Below are positions 42,807 through 55,375 of a stretch of 64,000 bases of DNA, in pieces. Each line of letters begins with the position of its first letter. Position 1 is the first letter of the stretch. A program made the position numbers and the translations under genes. This DNA is from Catenaria anguillulae PL171 (Eukaryota > Blastocladiomycota > Blastocladiomycetes > Blastocladiales > Catenariaceae), in contig MCFL01000082.1 of the NCBI GenBank assembly GCA_002102555.1, positions 40,508 through 104,507 of the forward strand, read 5' to 3'. The notes under the pieces were generated by a model. That model was not told the DNA's origin. It made no database searches and was given only the letters and a program-made list of their open reading frames with translations.

Positions 42807-43364
42807 GATTCAATATAGTTGACTTGTGACGGTGACAAGGGAAAGTTTAGTTGTTGCTTGAAAGATGATGCTGGCGAATGTGGGAAAGTGAAGGGAGCCT
42901 CGTCGCCTTTTATGGTGCCTACTCCATTTGGGCGAGGCAGCGCATGCTTCATTGATTTTCCGAGATCGAAGCCTCGCAGGACATTCTGGGAACATTCGAC
43001 TGGCTTCCTCATGACCGGGCCAGCCATTCGATTCCATTTCCACGTCATTCTGTGCAGCCAATCAGTGTCAAGCGCCCAGAGTTCGGCACTTTTCGACGTA
43101 TTCCGTACCCTTTCCGTGCTGCTCTGTCGTGTTCTATGGCTCGAGCACAAGGGCATGAAATGCCAACGATACGAGCCAACCTCAACCAGTATTGAACCCG
43201 AGCAATTGACTCCTGCGTGCTCCGTTGCACCATAGATTCCCGCCCTCCGATACCCGTCTTGTTGGCCAGCGCGATCCGTGATCCGCTGACCGGCAAGCCC
43301 CATCCACCCTCAAGCATTGCCCCGTTCAATTCCCACGCTTGCAACGTCAAACAACAAATCCAAG
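42807..43364. promoter_or_regulatory. Divergent promoter region
   Basis: Between the start codons of small-protein copy B (-) and the seven-helix protein (+). Both promoters must lie here. No motif was assigned. Confidence 0.45.
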
Positions 43365-44771
43365 ATGCCCGCTCTCGCCGTGCCAGGCGACATTGTCGCC
43401 ATCATTGCCTGCCACCACGCCTTTGCCGGCGCTCTAATCCTCGCCCAAATCAAAGCCGTGTGCCGCGACGTGCCTTTCCGCTCGGGTTGGCCGCCCAAGG
43501 CCGCCCTGCTGGCATTTCTCATGCTGCTGCCCTCGCTCATCCTCGACGGGTTTGTCTCGCTTGTCGTCAGCTCGGATCTTGACCATGATGACGTGACCAT
43601 CGCCATGGCCGCGAGCTTGACACGCACCGCCGCCGTGTTGATTTTGACCTTGTTGTGTACGGCACGCGCATCCTTTGTTTCGGATCTGGTGTCTGTCGTG
43701 ACCAAGTGCGTGTCAGGACAACAGCAATCGCCCGTTCTGCCGTCATTGTCGATGCATGCCTTGTCTTCGCTGCCCGTGCTGCTGCTTGTTGTGGCGCAAC
43801 TGGTCGCCACAGTGGTCATGCTCGTGATCGACTTGGTCTATCAAGTGGCCGCACTTAGGGATCCGACAAAGGCTTGGGTCGACCAGTCTGTCGATTGGAC
43901 GTTGCACACCACCATTGCGACCTTGTGTGGGCTGGTCAACTTCGCATTTGTTGCCTACTCGGAGGGATGGATCACGCACATGCTCTTTCGCCAGTCCGGT
44001 GCGGCGGCCGCCGCGGTGGTGAACGCAAACGATATGCTCACAAGCCCATTGGCCACGTCCAATGAGTCCGAATCGCAGTCGGCGACCGCAACGGGAGGTG
44101 GCAACAATGCCAAAGTTCCCTGGCACCAAGCACTTGCAGCCAGTACTGCTTCTTCAACCGCAACTGGCACACAACCGCATCACCAACAAGCCGCGTCTAC
44201 CCCAGGCGGTGGCGTACCCACGGCGGCTCCCGTCATGTCCAAGCATGCAATCGCAACGGCTCGCTTCCGTGTCGTCTATGCCGTCCTGATCATCTCTGTC
44301 TTCTTTATTCAGCTCGTCATGCTCCTTGTCGCGCTCTTCACCGACCCTGCCTCGGACCGGGCGCTCGCTCCGCTGGATACCACTGGCTGGGCCATTATCC
44401 TGTGCCGCGTGTACGAGTTTTCCGACGAGTTTGTCGCGTGTTCGGGCCCATTGGGCGCCGCGGGTGCGTCGGCCGGAACCAGCGGCCTGCAATCGTCTCG
44501 TGGCTACACGCCGCTGGAAGATTCGGCCGACGGATATGGCGGCGGCATGGATGAAGGGATCGACCTTGCGACCGCGGCGGATGCGATCGAGCTGCAGCAA
44601 TTCAAGACTGAGTTGACACTTGGTGCAAGTGGGCCTGGTGTCCACGCAGGCGTGCGGTCGAGGGGCGTGACCACTGGGACAGAGTCTGCCACGTCGACGA
44701 CATTGCTGGATATGAGCTATGCTTCCGATATGGGGCTGGTCAACCATGTACAAAATCATACGCGGCAGTAG
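43365..44771 (+). CDS. Seven-helix membrane protein, unrecognised
   Basis: A 468-residue single-exon gene. Hydrophobic helices in order: VAIIACHHAFAGALILAQI, LLAFLMLLPSLILDGFVSLV, TAAVLILTLLCTA, LPVLLLVVAQLVATVVMLVI, TIATLCGLVNFAFVAYSEGW, FRVVYAVLIISVFFIQLVML and TTGWAIILCRVYEFSDEF. Helices 5 and 6 are separated by a long polar Ser/Thr/Gln-rich loop of about 100 residues, and a ~110-residue acidic tail follows helix 7. Seven helices with a large third inner loop and a cytosolic tail resemble a GPCR layout, but no family motif (DRY, NPxxY, cAR-like) was recognised, so this is topology only. The start at 43365 is the ATG closest to the first helix; the frame is also open upstream to 43317. Confidence 0.75.
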   Translation: MPALAVPGDIVAIIACHHAFAGALILAQIKAVCRDVPFRSGWPPKAALLAFLMLLPSLILDGFVSLVVSSDLDHDDVTIAMAASLTRTAAVLILTLLCTARASFVSDLVSVVTKCVSGQQQSPVLPSLSMHALSSLPVLLLVVAQLVATVVMLVIDLVYQVAALRDPTKAWVDQSVDWTLHTTIATLCGLVNFAFVAYSEGWITHMLFRQSGAAAAAVVNANDMLTSPLATSNESESQSATATGGGNNAKVPWHQALAASTASSTATGTQPHHQQAASTPGGGVPTAAPVMSKHAIATARFRVVYAVLIISVFFIQLVMLLVALFTDPASDRALAPLDTTGWAIILCRVYEFSDEFVACSGPLGAAGASAGTSGLQSSRGYTPLEDSADGYGGGMDEGIDLATAADAIELQQFKTELTLGASGPGVHAGVRSRGVTTGTESATSTTLLDMSYASDMGLVNHVQNHTRQ

Positions 44772-45094
44772 CGGCATTGAGTGTAGTTTCCTTACCCGCA
44801 GTTTCCGTACCTGGACATTTCCGAACTCCCCCACATCTTCAAATGCTTTCTCTCCATGACATTCTTCCTTTCTCCACCACACGACACCGCCCACTTTACT
44901 TTTTGACGTCACGACCATGATATCTCGTTTGTGTTTTTGTTTTCCTTGATTCCTTACACATGCACCCTCACAACTTCTTTGTCATGTCATCGCCCTTCAC
45001 TTCAGATTTCTCCAGACGTGAAGTGGCAGTTGATTTATCGCCCAGATCATCATGCGATTTATGAGTATATATACATGAAAAACCAAAGGCACTC
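44772..45094. terminator. Convergent 3' region
   Basis: 323 nt, T-rich, between the converging stop codons of the seven-helix gene and IMP4. Confidence 0.45.
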
Positions 45095-46036
45095 CTATCC
45101 CAACATCTCCCTCTTGCGTGCCGTGCGATGGTACGGCCGCAATGCCCACTCGACATCTGCCTCCTTCATGTCCACGGTGCCCAATTTGACCTCGTACAAC
45201 CTTGCCTCAAACCGCGGCCCAACCTCGGCCATTTCCACCGACTTGTGCGACGTTGGGAAGTAAACGTGGTGCCGGAACGAAATGAAATCGTCCTGGTTGA
45301 TGAATGAAATGACACGCTTTGAATCCTCCTTGGGCACGGGAAACAGGTACTTGAGAATGTTCATGCACCGCATGCCGAGCTTGGAGTTGAAGTTGTCAAA
45401 GATGAGATGAGGGTAGGCTTCCGAGACGGTGCCCTTGTCGGCAATGTCGTGGCGCAAAACGACATTGTGCAGGGTGAAGTAGGCCGTTGGGCCGTACGGA
45501 AAGTGACACACCATCATGCCATCGGGCTGGCCGCGGTGCTCGTGAAGGATGATGAGGTCGGTGACGTCGTTGGATTTGCACGCAGAGACAATGTCTTTGA
45601 CGACGTAGCCACCGCGGTTCATGCGTTGCGAGTTGGGGAAGATGAGTTTCATTTCCTGAATTGATGCCATTTGGAGGGCGGGTCAGTTTCTGTTTCAAGA
45701 ATGGGTTCGAAATGGAAGCAGGCAGTACGATACCTTGGCAAACTGCAACAGCCGTGAACTCGGATCCCGAGACGTGGTAATCAAAATCTTTGGGTCCTGC
45801 TCGCCAGCATGAGCATACTCGTCATCCTCGTGGGTTGTTGGCTTTTCCTGCGCATCATCGTAGAGCAAGTCGCGGCGGAAATCGGCCGATTCTGACCGCA
45901 GCGAGTGCGGGATGGGTTTGCCCGATTCTAGGGCCTTCTTGAGCTGCTGCTTCTTGTCGAAGGTGGCGAGCTCTTGCTGCTCTTGCGCCTTGCGGTACAG
46001 ATATTCCTTGCGGAGGCGGGCGTCCCGGCGGATCAT
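45095..46036 (-). CDS. IMP4: IMP4, Brix-domain U3 snoRNP protein
   Basis: Nucleolar protein that, with IMP3 and MPP10, brings U3 snoRNA to the 35S pre-rRNA in the small-subunit processome. Two exons, 46036-45734 and 45655-45095 (phase 0 intron GTATCG...TTCAG), give 287 residues, the usual family length. The start [20 protein letters not shown] and [20 protein letters not shown] are the typical IMP4 N-terminus. The Brix domain follows with [74 protein letters not shown] and [16 protein letters not shown]. It closes with [20 protein letters not shown]. All parts are intact. Confidence 0.97.
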
Positions 46037-46885
46037 GGTGGTGGCGGATGAGATGGTATCGACGGCGATTGGTCAATGGCCAATTCAATTCAGTGTGTCT
46101 TCATACATGGAAATGTCTTTTCTGCAATACACATTCATTGTCGTTAACGGCCATGGCTGCTGGGTTCACCTCAAGCTGTGAGTCCATCGCTCACTTGCAT
46201 CCAGAGATCATTCACAGTCACGTGATGGATTACCTGTCGCTTTCACACGCGCGCTCGAAATCCAGCGTTCCGGCTTTGATGTGCTGTAATTAGCTGCACT
46301 CAGCATCCGTCCAGAACTGGATTAAGCAGTACCTAATCTCGCAGAGTCAGGACCATCCACTGCCGTTTGCATCAGCGTCACGTACTACCCCGACACGCCG
46401 CACTCAGTGGAAGTGTAATTGCCGTTCTCCTCGCCTTTTTCCTCGCACATTTGTTGAGAAGTGTTGGCATAAGAAGTGTCCGACCCAATAGGATTGGCTG
46501 CTTCTTGAATTGTGTGTTTTGGGTGGGTGCGGCTGAATGCCTTGCGCCCAGTGACGACGAGAAAGTTGGCAAGGCGCAACATGTCCAGCTGCAATCGTCA
46601 TTAGACCAAGGCCAAGTCCTTTTGCGTGATGTGATCCTATGTCTCAGCCCGTTTCCAGAACATAAGATTTCTCCAACATGTCCATTCATTCGAGTTTGTT
46701 TGTTTTGCTGACTGCAACAAATATTGTGAATCAGTGAAGCTTTCCATGTACATTCTTCATGTCTCCTTTGCGACGCCCTCGGATCGATAGCATTTCATAT
46801 TTCTTGGTCGACGGAATACGATGCTGCATAGCTTCATTGATGTGGGTGCGATGGATGGAAACGGCCGCTGGTGGATCAGTTCACG
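46037..46885. other. Intergenic region with one possible small ORF
   Basis: A minus-strand frame at 46385-46594 (MQLDMLRLANFLVVTGRKAF... 69 residues) has protein-like composition but no support beyond that. The rest shows nothing. Confidence 0.35.
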
Positions 46886-47976
46886 TCAACGGCTTCGAGA
46901 GACAGATGCCCGATGAGAATCAAGCTGCGCATTTGCAGTGCTGTTGCTCTGAAGCATGATCTGGTTGAGTGTTATCAGGAACCTATGGAATATAGGTAAC
47001 TTATTAGTATCCTGGAAAGCTACACAGACGGCATCGAGTCCGTTGGGAAAGGGGAAGGGGCCGACCTTGTGAACGCGTACAAACGGAACGCCTCCGCCGC
47101 ATAGTAAGTCGACCACATGGGATCCAAGTCTTTAGAAACGACCTGCAACGCGTTGCCTGCAATAACTGCAAGACATTCTGCGGGAATTAAAATGCTGTCT
47201 ACTTGCACCAAGCTCTTCAATCCATGCCGCATCCCGCCATTCTTGTCTTCGCATTCGTGCCCCGTTTGGACTTCCCGACGCCTTCGGAGGGCAAGCAGTC
47301 CAATGCGCGACCGCGAATTGGGCACGGCTACTGAGCTTTTTGGTTGAGGCGCAGCTTGCAATCCTTTGGCTCGCAAGTACAACAAGAACACGCCCGAAAT
47401 GTAGGCATTCAATATGGCGTCGTACATATTTGTGAATGCAAACCAGAAGTTGGCACGATCCAAGGGCAGACGTGCAATTGCTGAATATGTGTACAGTCCC
47501 ATGGACACGTTGAATGTCACCATGTTCACGGCCATGAGAAGGTTGGACGCGAGGATCAGTCTCGGGCCCCAAGAGCGTGCCACCTTTTGCAACCTGCACA
47601 AGTTTGAAATAGAGGAAACAACAAAAGGTTGTACAAGATGAATTGAATGGGTGAAATGCAACCTAGCGGAAATCTCAACGGATGATAGGAACGAGTACCT
47701 GTACGCATTCAGGAAGGAAAATCCGACGGATGCCGGCCATTCAACAAATGCTTGCACCACTAACCAATTTGCCATGGCATTCTCGTCTGTCAGATTAACA
47801 ACAAAGCAATTGATCGAAATGCCAAGCAGCCGCAAGAGTGCAATGCAACACATCGCCGAGTAGTAGTACGACCGCTTAGACTTTCGGAACAGGGCCCACG
47901 ATGACACTGCCGCATGTACGAGCCAGACAAGGGTGGGCCCTAAACAAAATGCAGACCCTGACCACTGGAAAAATTT
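46886..47976 (-). CDS. Second seven-helix-like membrane protein, 5' end not found
   Basis: Helices: AFCLGPTLVWLVHAAVSSWA, YYSAMCCIALLRLLGISINC, WLVVQAFVEWPASVGFSFLN, LILASNLLMAVNMVTFNVSM, MYDAILNAYISGVFLLYLRA, ILIPAECLAVIAGNALQVVS and a weaker YYAAEAFRLYAF. The first clear exon begins after an acceptor at 47977; no upstream exon with a Met was identified. A 105-nt stretch, 47594-47698, is bounded by GTACTC...TGTGCAG and is open in frame. Removing it joins LNAYR directly to LQKVARSWGPR, so it is probably an intron. At the 3' end, splicing from near 47022 to an acceptor at about 46952 would add SNSTANAQLDSHRASVSRSR and stop at 46886. Otherwise the frame stops at 47020. The family is not recognised and it is not obviously related to the 43365 gene. 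Confidence 0.6.
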
Positions 47977-48644
47977 CTGAGGAATGGGAGCAGTGAAACG
48001 TGAGTTTTTGTAAGGCAGTTCAGTCCGCTCAGAGTAGAGCGGGTCGAACCGAAGTGATAGACGCCATGCTGGGAAGCGAATGCAAACAGTGCTTATTCGT
48101 GCTCAATGATATCGCATACGAATCCGTGGGCTAATGAGTGGTTTGAATCGTGTCGACTTGATCTTGGCGATATTACATTCTCTTGAAGGAAAAATGTCAC
48201 ACGATCGTTCAATTCAATCAATTCAACCTTTGTCGCGTTCCAATGCTCAGCAACCATCAACCAACTTTGAGTCCACCGACGAGTGAACTCCTTGATCTGT
48301 GTGCTTTAACTTCATGTCAATCATGAGCACGATGGCGACAGAGTAGGGCAACGTGGGCTAGTCTCGAATCCATACCCTCGACTTGGTCCAACGACGTCTT
48401 GTCGATTGCAACATGTTTTGTTTTCCAGTTCCTCCACTGTATTCAGGCAGACAAAGCGTCTTCTAATGTCTCAGGCTCTCACGAGAGCTCGCTGCGGACA
48501 GCTGCGGACCAGTTATTCCCGTGTTGTGAAAATGGCGGGCAAAGGAAAAAAAAAAAAGGGCAATTCCGTACTTGTATAAATACCTTGGTTAGAACGAACA
48601 TACAGGAACGATAAATGTGACATTAAGATAACAAAAGAGAAGTG
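47977..48644. other. Intergenic region, no gene seen
   Basis: Likely holds the first exon and promoter of the preceding membrane gene and the 3' flank of NUP205. An A12 run lies near 48551. Nothing else was supported. Confidence 0.4.
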
Positions 48645-51600
48645 TCAGGGGCAGACACACCACACACACACACACATAACTCGCATAAGCCTATTGAGGG
48701 AATCCGCAATCAAATCCGCCGACTGCTTGCACAACTCCAAGAGGACTCGCTTGGCATTTGCTTCCTCCTCCGCCTGGGCACAGTGTGAATATGATTTACG
48801 AGCGCACGTCAGAACCTTGATCGCAAAGGAAAAAAGACGAAAAACAGGAAAAGGTACCCATTCCACAGCCTCAACGGCTTGCTCAAGTCCAGCAAACACA
48901 TCCTGTGCATCCTTGCGAATCGCACTCGACATTTGCCGGGCGGCCCGTTGTGCATACCCAGCACGTCCACTGGCCCTAGCGCCCAACAATTGCTGCTGCT
49001 GGTGCAACTCTTGCTGTTGTTGCTGGGCAACCTCGGCCAAACTGCTACCGCCGGCAGCCCAATGCCGCAAATGCAAAACAAGCACGGCCATGGCAGTTTC
49101 CAACATGCGCACGTGCGATGCGGCGTCAATCTCGAGCTGACGGTGCACGCTGATCATGCGGTTCTGGATCATTTCTGCACGCTTGGCCTCAGGTACCGAT
49201 TGGTACTGCACTTGAATTGCCACGTCTTGGCTTGTCCGACCACGCACCACATACTTGTTCCAGTCGTTGATGGTCGTGGATCCACGAGCAGCAACACCGT
49301 CCGCCAAGCGAGCACCGAGTTCCTTGAGCGACGAGCGCGTGATGCGGTGTTGGGCAAGCACTTGGTGGACAAACAAGGCCAAGCTACCAAGGCTTGGTCG
49401 GGTGCGCTGCGCATAGTACTTGTTTTGGGCCACACTCAAATCGAGATCAAACATGAAGCGAGACCCGGAAAGCTCGGCATTGGCGGGGCGTTCAAACACG
49501 CGCGTGAAACACAAGTTGACAATATCAGCCAGGGCGTGCAGCAAGGTGCGGTCAGTGATGGTCGACCTGCGCTGCGGCAACTTGCCCGTGGCGGCCTCGG
49601 ATTGCGTGCCTTGGACAAATACGTCGAGAAGGGCCGGGTGAGCTCGGGCGAAACGGCGCGCGGTTGCGGACGAGGAACCGGGTGATGCACGCAATCTGCT
49701 TGGCCTGGTGCAAAATGGCAACCTCGAGCGAGTGGTCATCATCGGGCGGGCGGTGGCTGAGCAAGCTCGCGGCCGCACGGCAATGCGGGTCATGGATCCA
49801 CCATGTGCTTCCAAAAACTGGGTCGTCGACTTGACCAAGATGGATGTGGATTCCACGCTGCCCGCGGATGCGCCAGGCGCGACTTGAACAGGGTGGAGCG
49901 AGACAAGCGCCGACAACAAATCCAAAACCGGGGTCAAAACCTGATTGTACCGAATCAACGTTCGGAAACGCGGCTCTCGGGCAACAAACCGGCAAAGTAC
50001 TGGTATGGATCCACTTGACGTGACACCGGAATCGCGCCATCAACTCCATGGCGCCGTCGAGACAGCCATCAAATTGGTGGTCGCATCAATGCCGCTGCCG
50101 ACCCGGTACGTGAAGCAGGCACACTCGGCAAGGGCAAGGACAAGGCCAGCCTCAATCAACATACTCCGCGACTGGCGATGCATGGAGAGTCGCTGCAGCA
50201 AGCCCATGAGTGACTCGTAAATTGACACTTGGTTGCGCTCGCTTTGCTCGGGATCTTCAATCGACGACGTGACGGCGGTCAGCGCCGGATCCACCCCGCG
50301 GACCATATCACGAACGCCGCAACATATCCTTGGGAATGAATGAACTCGTGAACCCATGCGCGGCCGCCGGCTTGAACCGACCACTGGCAAAACACGTCAA
50401 GCACCGACAAGGCAACCGACTGCCAAATGCCGCCCGTTTGTGCGTCGGTGAGCAGCTGACGAAGCATGTTGGACCCACCTTGTTTGGCGAGCAGCCGCAC
50501 GGCGGAATCCTTGGCTTGCAACTGCATCGGGTCGATGGCCGCCATGGAACGCGACATGGACGCGCCAAACACGCTGCGGCCGAGCATGGATCCAGTCTGG
50601 GGCTGGACGGACCGGGCGAGAATCGAGGCGCTGAGATCCGTGGGCAGCGGGTCGGTCGTGGTGAATCCCAAGTGGACCATGAGTGATGCATACATGTTAC
50701 CGCGTACAACCGGGTTCGAGTCGGCATCCAAAATGGCCTCAACAATGGTCTCGAGGGGCTTTTCCGAAGTGCTTGCGTCCAAATCCGACGGGACAGCAAT
50801 ACGGTTGAGCACCGTCAACAAGAGCAAGAAGGCCTTGGACAAGTGCTCACGACAATGCACGGGACTCGTCAACAAAAACTCGCGCACGGCCGTCAACAAA
50901 TCAATCAAAATGTCGCGGGCAACCGTCATGGACCCAAACGCATCAATGGAGCACAAGACGGCAACGCTTGTCGTGTCCACCCACGCCTTGACGACTTGCA
51001 TCTGCACAGAGAACACGCGCCGCTTGCGGTTTTCCGTCAACAACAACTGCATGACGCCGTCCAAGATCTTTTGCGTCTGCGCGGCGCCCGTCAGTGTGGC
51101 ACTGCCACCGCTACCCACGATGGGTGTGGCCGGCTCGCCTCCACGCGGTCCTGCGCCCGCCATACGCGCCGCAGCCGACTGCGTAAACAAGTATTGCCGG
51201 CATGCCCTCTCTGCTTGCTCCAAATTGAACAACTCGGTCCCGTTCTCGTCGTAGTACGTGGCCCAACCCTGTGCACCGGAAGCCGACATGTTTGCAAATA
51301 AATCTCGAGCATGGTCGTTCACATCCTCGGGCTCGGGCACCTTGACATTCATGGCAGCCTTGAGCACTTGGACCATGCGCGAGGGTGCGCGCGGGTCAAC
51401 AAACAAGTCGCGCAGCAACGCCTTCATGTACTCTGCTTGGTTCTGGTGTGCCTTGATCTGCACCGACACCGACTTGAGGAGCCACGTCCATGCGCCGAGC
51501 GTGCTCAGCAACTGCTGCGACGTGTACGCGGCTTGAGACGCAGAGTAATGCGAACCAGCGCTGCCGGCCGCGCCCTCGGCTCCGCGCCACGCTTGTGGTG

Positions 51601-54600
51601 TTACCGGTACTTGCCGCCCGTGCGGTTGCGTGCGCCCAGCGGCGTCGCAAAGTATTGCTTGGCAGGCGTGGACATGGAGGTAGATGCGCGCCAGTTGGAC
51701 TCGACACCAATTCCACCGCCAAACTCGTGGACTTGCACAAACTGGCCCAAGATGACTGCGGGAGACACACCGCCCTTGACGGCGGGCAACTTGTTGGCCG
51801 CAAACCAGTACCGGATGAGCGCCTGGAAATACCCTTGGGACATGAGCATGGCGATGTGGCCGATGTGGCCGGGTTCGAAATCAACCGGCAAACAATCTCG
51901 TATGCACGCTCGGCAAACAGCGGCGACACGCTCTCGTTTTCGTCCGAGGGGAGCGCAAGAGCAAGAATGGAGCTGAGGAGCGTGCCCTCTGTGGTCACCT
52001 TGTCATCCACATACAGCTGCCCAGCCTTGGTCAGCCCCAAAATGAAGTGGCCGAGCGACGGGATCTGCGGCATGCGCAAGTTGTACGCGGCGAGCTGCAA
52101 GATGGCTTGGCGGACGGAATGCACAGTCACCTCGTCGTGCTTGCCCAGCTGAATCAAATCACTGCCGTGCTGTTCTTGCGCCAAGCGGAACTGCTCCTCG
52201 TACGCATTGACAATCACATTGCCCGACTCGGACATTGACAAGACCGTCACAAGCGGCGACGCGGCCGCCACCGCGCGGCCGGCGTATCCGGGCGCCATGG
52301 ACAAGCTGGCCAAGATCTTGACTGACATGATACCTAGCTCAGGCAGGGGTCCATTGACGAGCGACACGATATCAATGAGCGCCGACTGGCGGGTGGAAAG
52401 CAACCGATCGAGCTCGCGCTTGGATGACCCGACCCCACTGCCCGTGGGCCCGGGAAGGGCGTTGCCTGATTGAGACCACATGCGCGGAAGCAGCTCGTGC
52501 AAGAACTTGGATTGCATGAGCAGCACTTGATAAATGACGCGGAACGCGAGAAGCAGAGAAGATGTGAACTCTTCGGATTCCGTCACGCCGACCCACTTGT
52601 TGGACCTTGTCGACGAGGATGACGAGGCCGAATTGGTTGAATCGACAGCGGGCGTCGTTGCCTTGAGCAATGTCGACGAGGTAAATGTCCCAGGCCGGCT
52701 CGGCGATCCACCGGCGGCAGCCGCGGCAGTGGTGGGCGTCCTGACGGATTCGGGCACCGTCAAGCGCTCCTGCAAATAAACACGTTGGCGCTCCTCCTCC
52801 ACAAGGGCGGCACGGCCCCTTGAAATCACACTCAAAATTCCATCCAACAACGGCTTGCCATCCAAAATCTCATTGAGCATGAAAAACGCTGGATGCGCCA
52901 TGGCCAACCTGGCCGACACATGTGGGCCGACACGTGCGTTACCGGCGGCCATCGACAAGAGCACGTCCTTCATGACGGCATCGAAATCTTGCAAGCAGCG
53001 CAAGACGGCGCCGAGCGACGTAGACGTGATGGCCCACAGCTCGCGCTGGTCCGTGTACTCGCGCAGTGCCGCCTTGAGGAACACATCGTGCAGCATGTAG
53101 TTGTAGTAGGGCGCGGGACCTGGCGTGCGATGCGAAGAGCCAAGGTTGTCGACGAGGCTGAACGGCGAAATGGCGGGGCGCGATTGCTGCGGCGGCGGAG
53201 GGTCCACCGATCCGCGGCGCATCCGCCACGGCGCTGGCTGTGGATGACGTGGTCGCTACACTGGCCAAATTCTTGACAAGGCTCAAGTATGCAGCGGTCA
53301 CTGGGAACGTCTTGAGCTTGGATTCGCGATCTTCGAGCTCTTGCACCAAACCGGCCACCGACGAGCCCATGGCCCTGGATGCCTGCGGTACCATGGCAAT
53401 GTTCTCCATGTAGCTCCAGACGCGCTCGGCAATGTACTGATGGTCCTCTGCGGGTAAGGACGTACCTGGCGCCACAAAGGCCGCACGGTGTCAATGAGCG
53501 CGGCCTTGACACGCACAGAAACGGTGCACGTGAGCAGGGCAAAAAGCAACGACAGCACGTCCATGCCGTTCATGGTGCCCGGCATGAGCATTTGCCGACG
53601 AGCACGGCCATCAAACCGGACAACTTGGCGGAGAACGCGCAGTAGCGAAACGACCAGGTCGGCTTCGGGTGGCGACATGTGTGCGACTTCGTTGTTGGAT
53701 GCAGCCGCCGCAGGCGATCCTGGACTTGACGCACTGTTTGCCGAGCGGCCTTGGGTGGCGACGGCCGCCGCCACGCGCTTCTTGTACTCTTCGACAAAGT
53801 GCCGGAGGCCATCAAACACATCAGACCATGTGATGGCGTGTGCGAGCTCGGCCTGCGCCATGCGCTCGTAGCACCGCGACGCCGAGTGCAAATCACTCAC
53901 GGTCGCGGCCACCAAGTGGTTGGCCACGGTTTGCAGCCTGCGATGGTATACGGGCATGCCCACAAATCCCTTGAGCTCACCCGACCAGAATGCTTGACTA
54001 TCTTGCACGTGGCCCTCAAACACAAATGCCGTCAAGAGCGCAAACAGCTCGTAGTTGACGCGCACCAGCCCCCCGGCGGCAGCACGTCCTGCGGGCGGCG
54101 GCGGACTCTGAGTGCGGCGCACGGGCGCGTCCATGTCAACCTGCTCGCCACGGGCAAGAGCATCGATATCGCGAAGCATACGCTCGTCGTTTTCCTTGAT
54201 GCTGAGCATGACATTGGGAAGTCGCTGGATAGCGTTGGCCACGAGGTTTGCGAGCTCGCGGCGGGCAAGGTCTTGCGACCGGTCCGAGAGCGGGTACCGC
54301 ACAATCGGGTGGGCATCCTTGGAGACGGAGCGGTAGATGGTGTCGAGAGGGAGCGACAACGGATCGTACCTGCGCGGCAGGTTGGATGCGACGTGCGTGA
54401 GGAGCCACGGAATTGCGTCCGAGGTGAGGGCGTCTTGGGCAAGATTGGTTTCGGCTTCGGTGATTTTGGCGGAAGTGGTTGTCGATGAGGCGATGGCGAC
54501 GGCCAATGAGAGTTGGAGCACAGACTTGAGCGCTGGTTGGTGGGAAAAAGTGACCGCATTGAGCTGGTTTCGGAGTTGCTCGAGATCCGCGTGCCTGGCA

Positions 54601-55375
54601 TCAGCGCGAGGGTTGGCACCACCAAATGGTGCAGGGGCAGCCGAGGCAGTGTCTGCGCCGGCCTCGCTGATGGCGCGAATGGCCGCAAGCGAGGCCATGC
54701 CGAGTGGGACCGTGGCAACGTCGCCCATGGGCAGCTGCGACAAGGCAGTACCGAGCGATTTGATGTCCGAAGCATCAGGCGTGGCCATCTTGACGGCTGC
54801 ATGAATGATGTTGGCGAGCAGCGAACGCGCGTCAGAAAGGGACGCCAGGAGTCGCTTTGCGCCGGACGAGGACCTCGACTGCGGCTTTACCTGCCGCCCC
54901 AGCTGGTTGCGCCTGTGATTCGGCATCACGCATGGCCTTGGCGATGACTTCATGGTTCCGAGCGGCGGCGGACATGCCCGAGATGGCCGTGTCAACGAGT
55001 TTGTTGCGAAGCAAGTCTTGAATGAGCGAGAAAGATTGCTGGCCCGTTGGCCCACGGGAAGTTGCGTGATTTCGAGAAGGGCAATGAACGATTCAAGCAG
55101 CCATGTGAGGCGATCGGTGAAGGCATCGATTTGTGCATCCGATGCAGTGGAAGCGTCCGGACTTGGTCAGGGAGGGAGAGTGCAGAGACGTTGGGAAGCC
55201 GAGCGCGAATCGACTGGATCAATTGGGCGCCTTCGATCTCGGAGCAAAACACCACATTGACAATGTCGGCATGCAGTTTTTGCAGAGAGGCGGTTGATAC
55301 CGACCCAGACGACTTGGCAGTGGCAGAGGCCGGTGCGCCGGGAACGGCAAATGCACCCGACGCAGTCGTCGACAT
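48645..55375 (-). CDS. NUP205: NUP205/NUP192 inner-ring scaffold nucleoporin, frame-disrupted in this sequence
   Basis: A very large alpha-solenoid protein of the nuclear pore inner ring; 6.7 kb would encode about 2,200 residues, in the range of this family. From the N-terminus: SLQKLHADIVNVVFCSEIEG, LANLVANAIQRLPNVMLSIK, YELFALLTAFVFEGHVQDSQ, AHAITWSDVFDGLRHFVEEY, QYIAERVWSYMENIAMVPQA and ELEDRESKLKTFPVTAAYLS. Then come YNYMLHDVFLKAALREYTDQ, ELWAITSTSLGAVLRCLQDF, SVRQAILQLAAYNLRMPQIP, LMSQGYFQALIRYWFAANKL and AEYMKALLRDLFVDPRAPSR, with SLMGLLQRLSMHRQSRSMLI near the end. Order and spacing fit Nup205/Nup192. The reading frame changes at least ten times along the gene without intron-like borders, while each piece stays protein-like to its edge. 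One likely true intron lies near 48787-48870. The C-terminus runs through a (CA)n repeat. Assembly indels are the likeliest cause. Confidence 0.85.

Noticed and set aside
53463-53480. An 18-nt GT-AG 'intron' at a frame change in NUP205
   Set aside because: Far below any usable intron length, and its removal leaves the same wrong frame.
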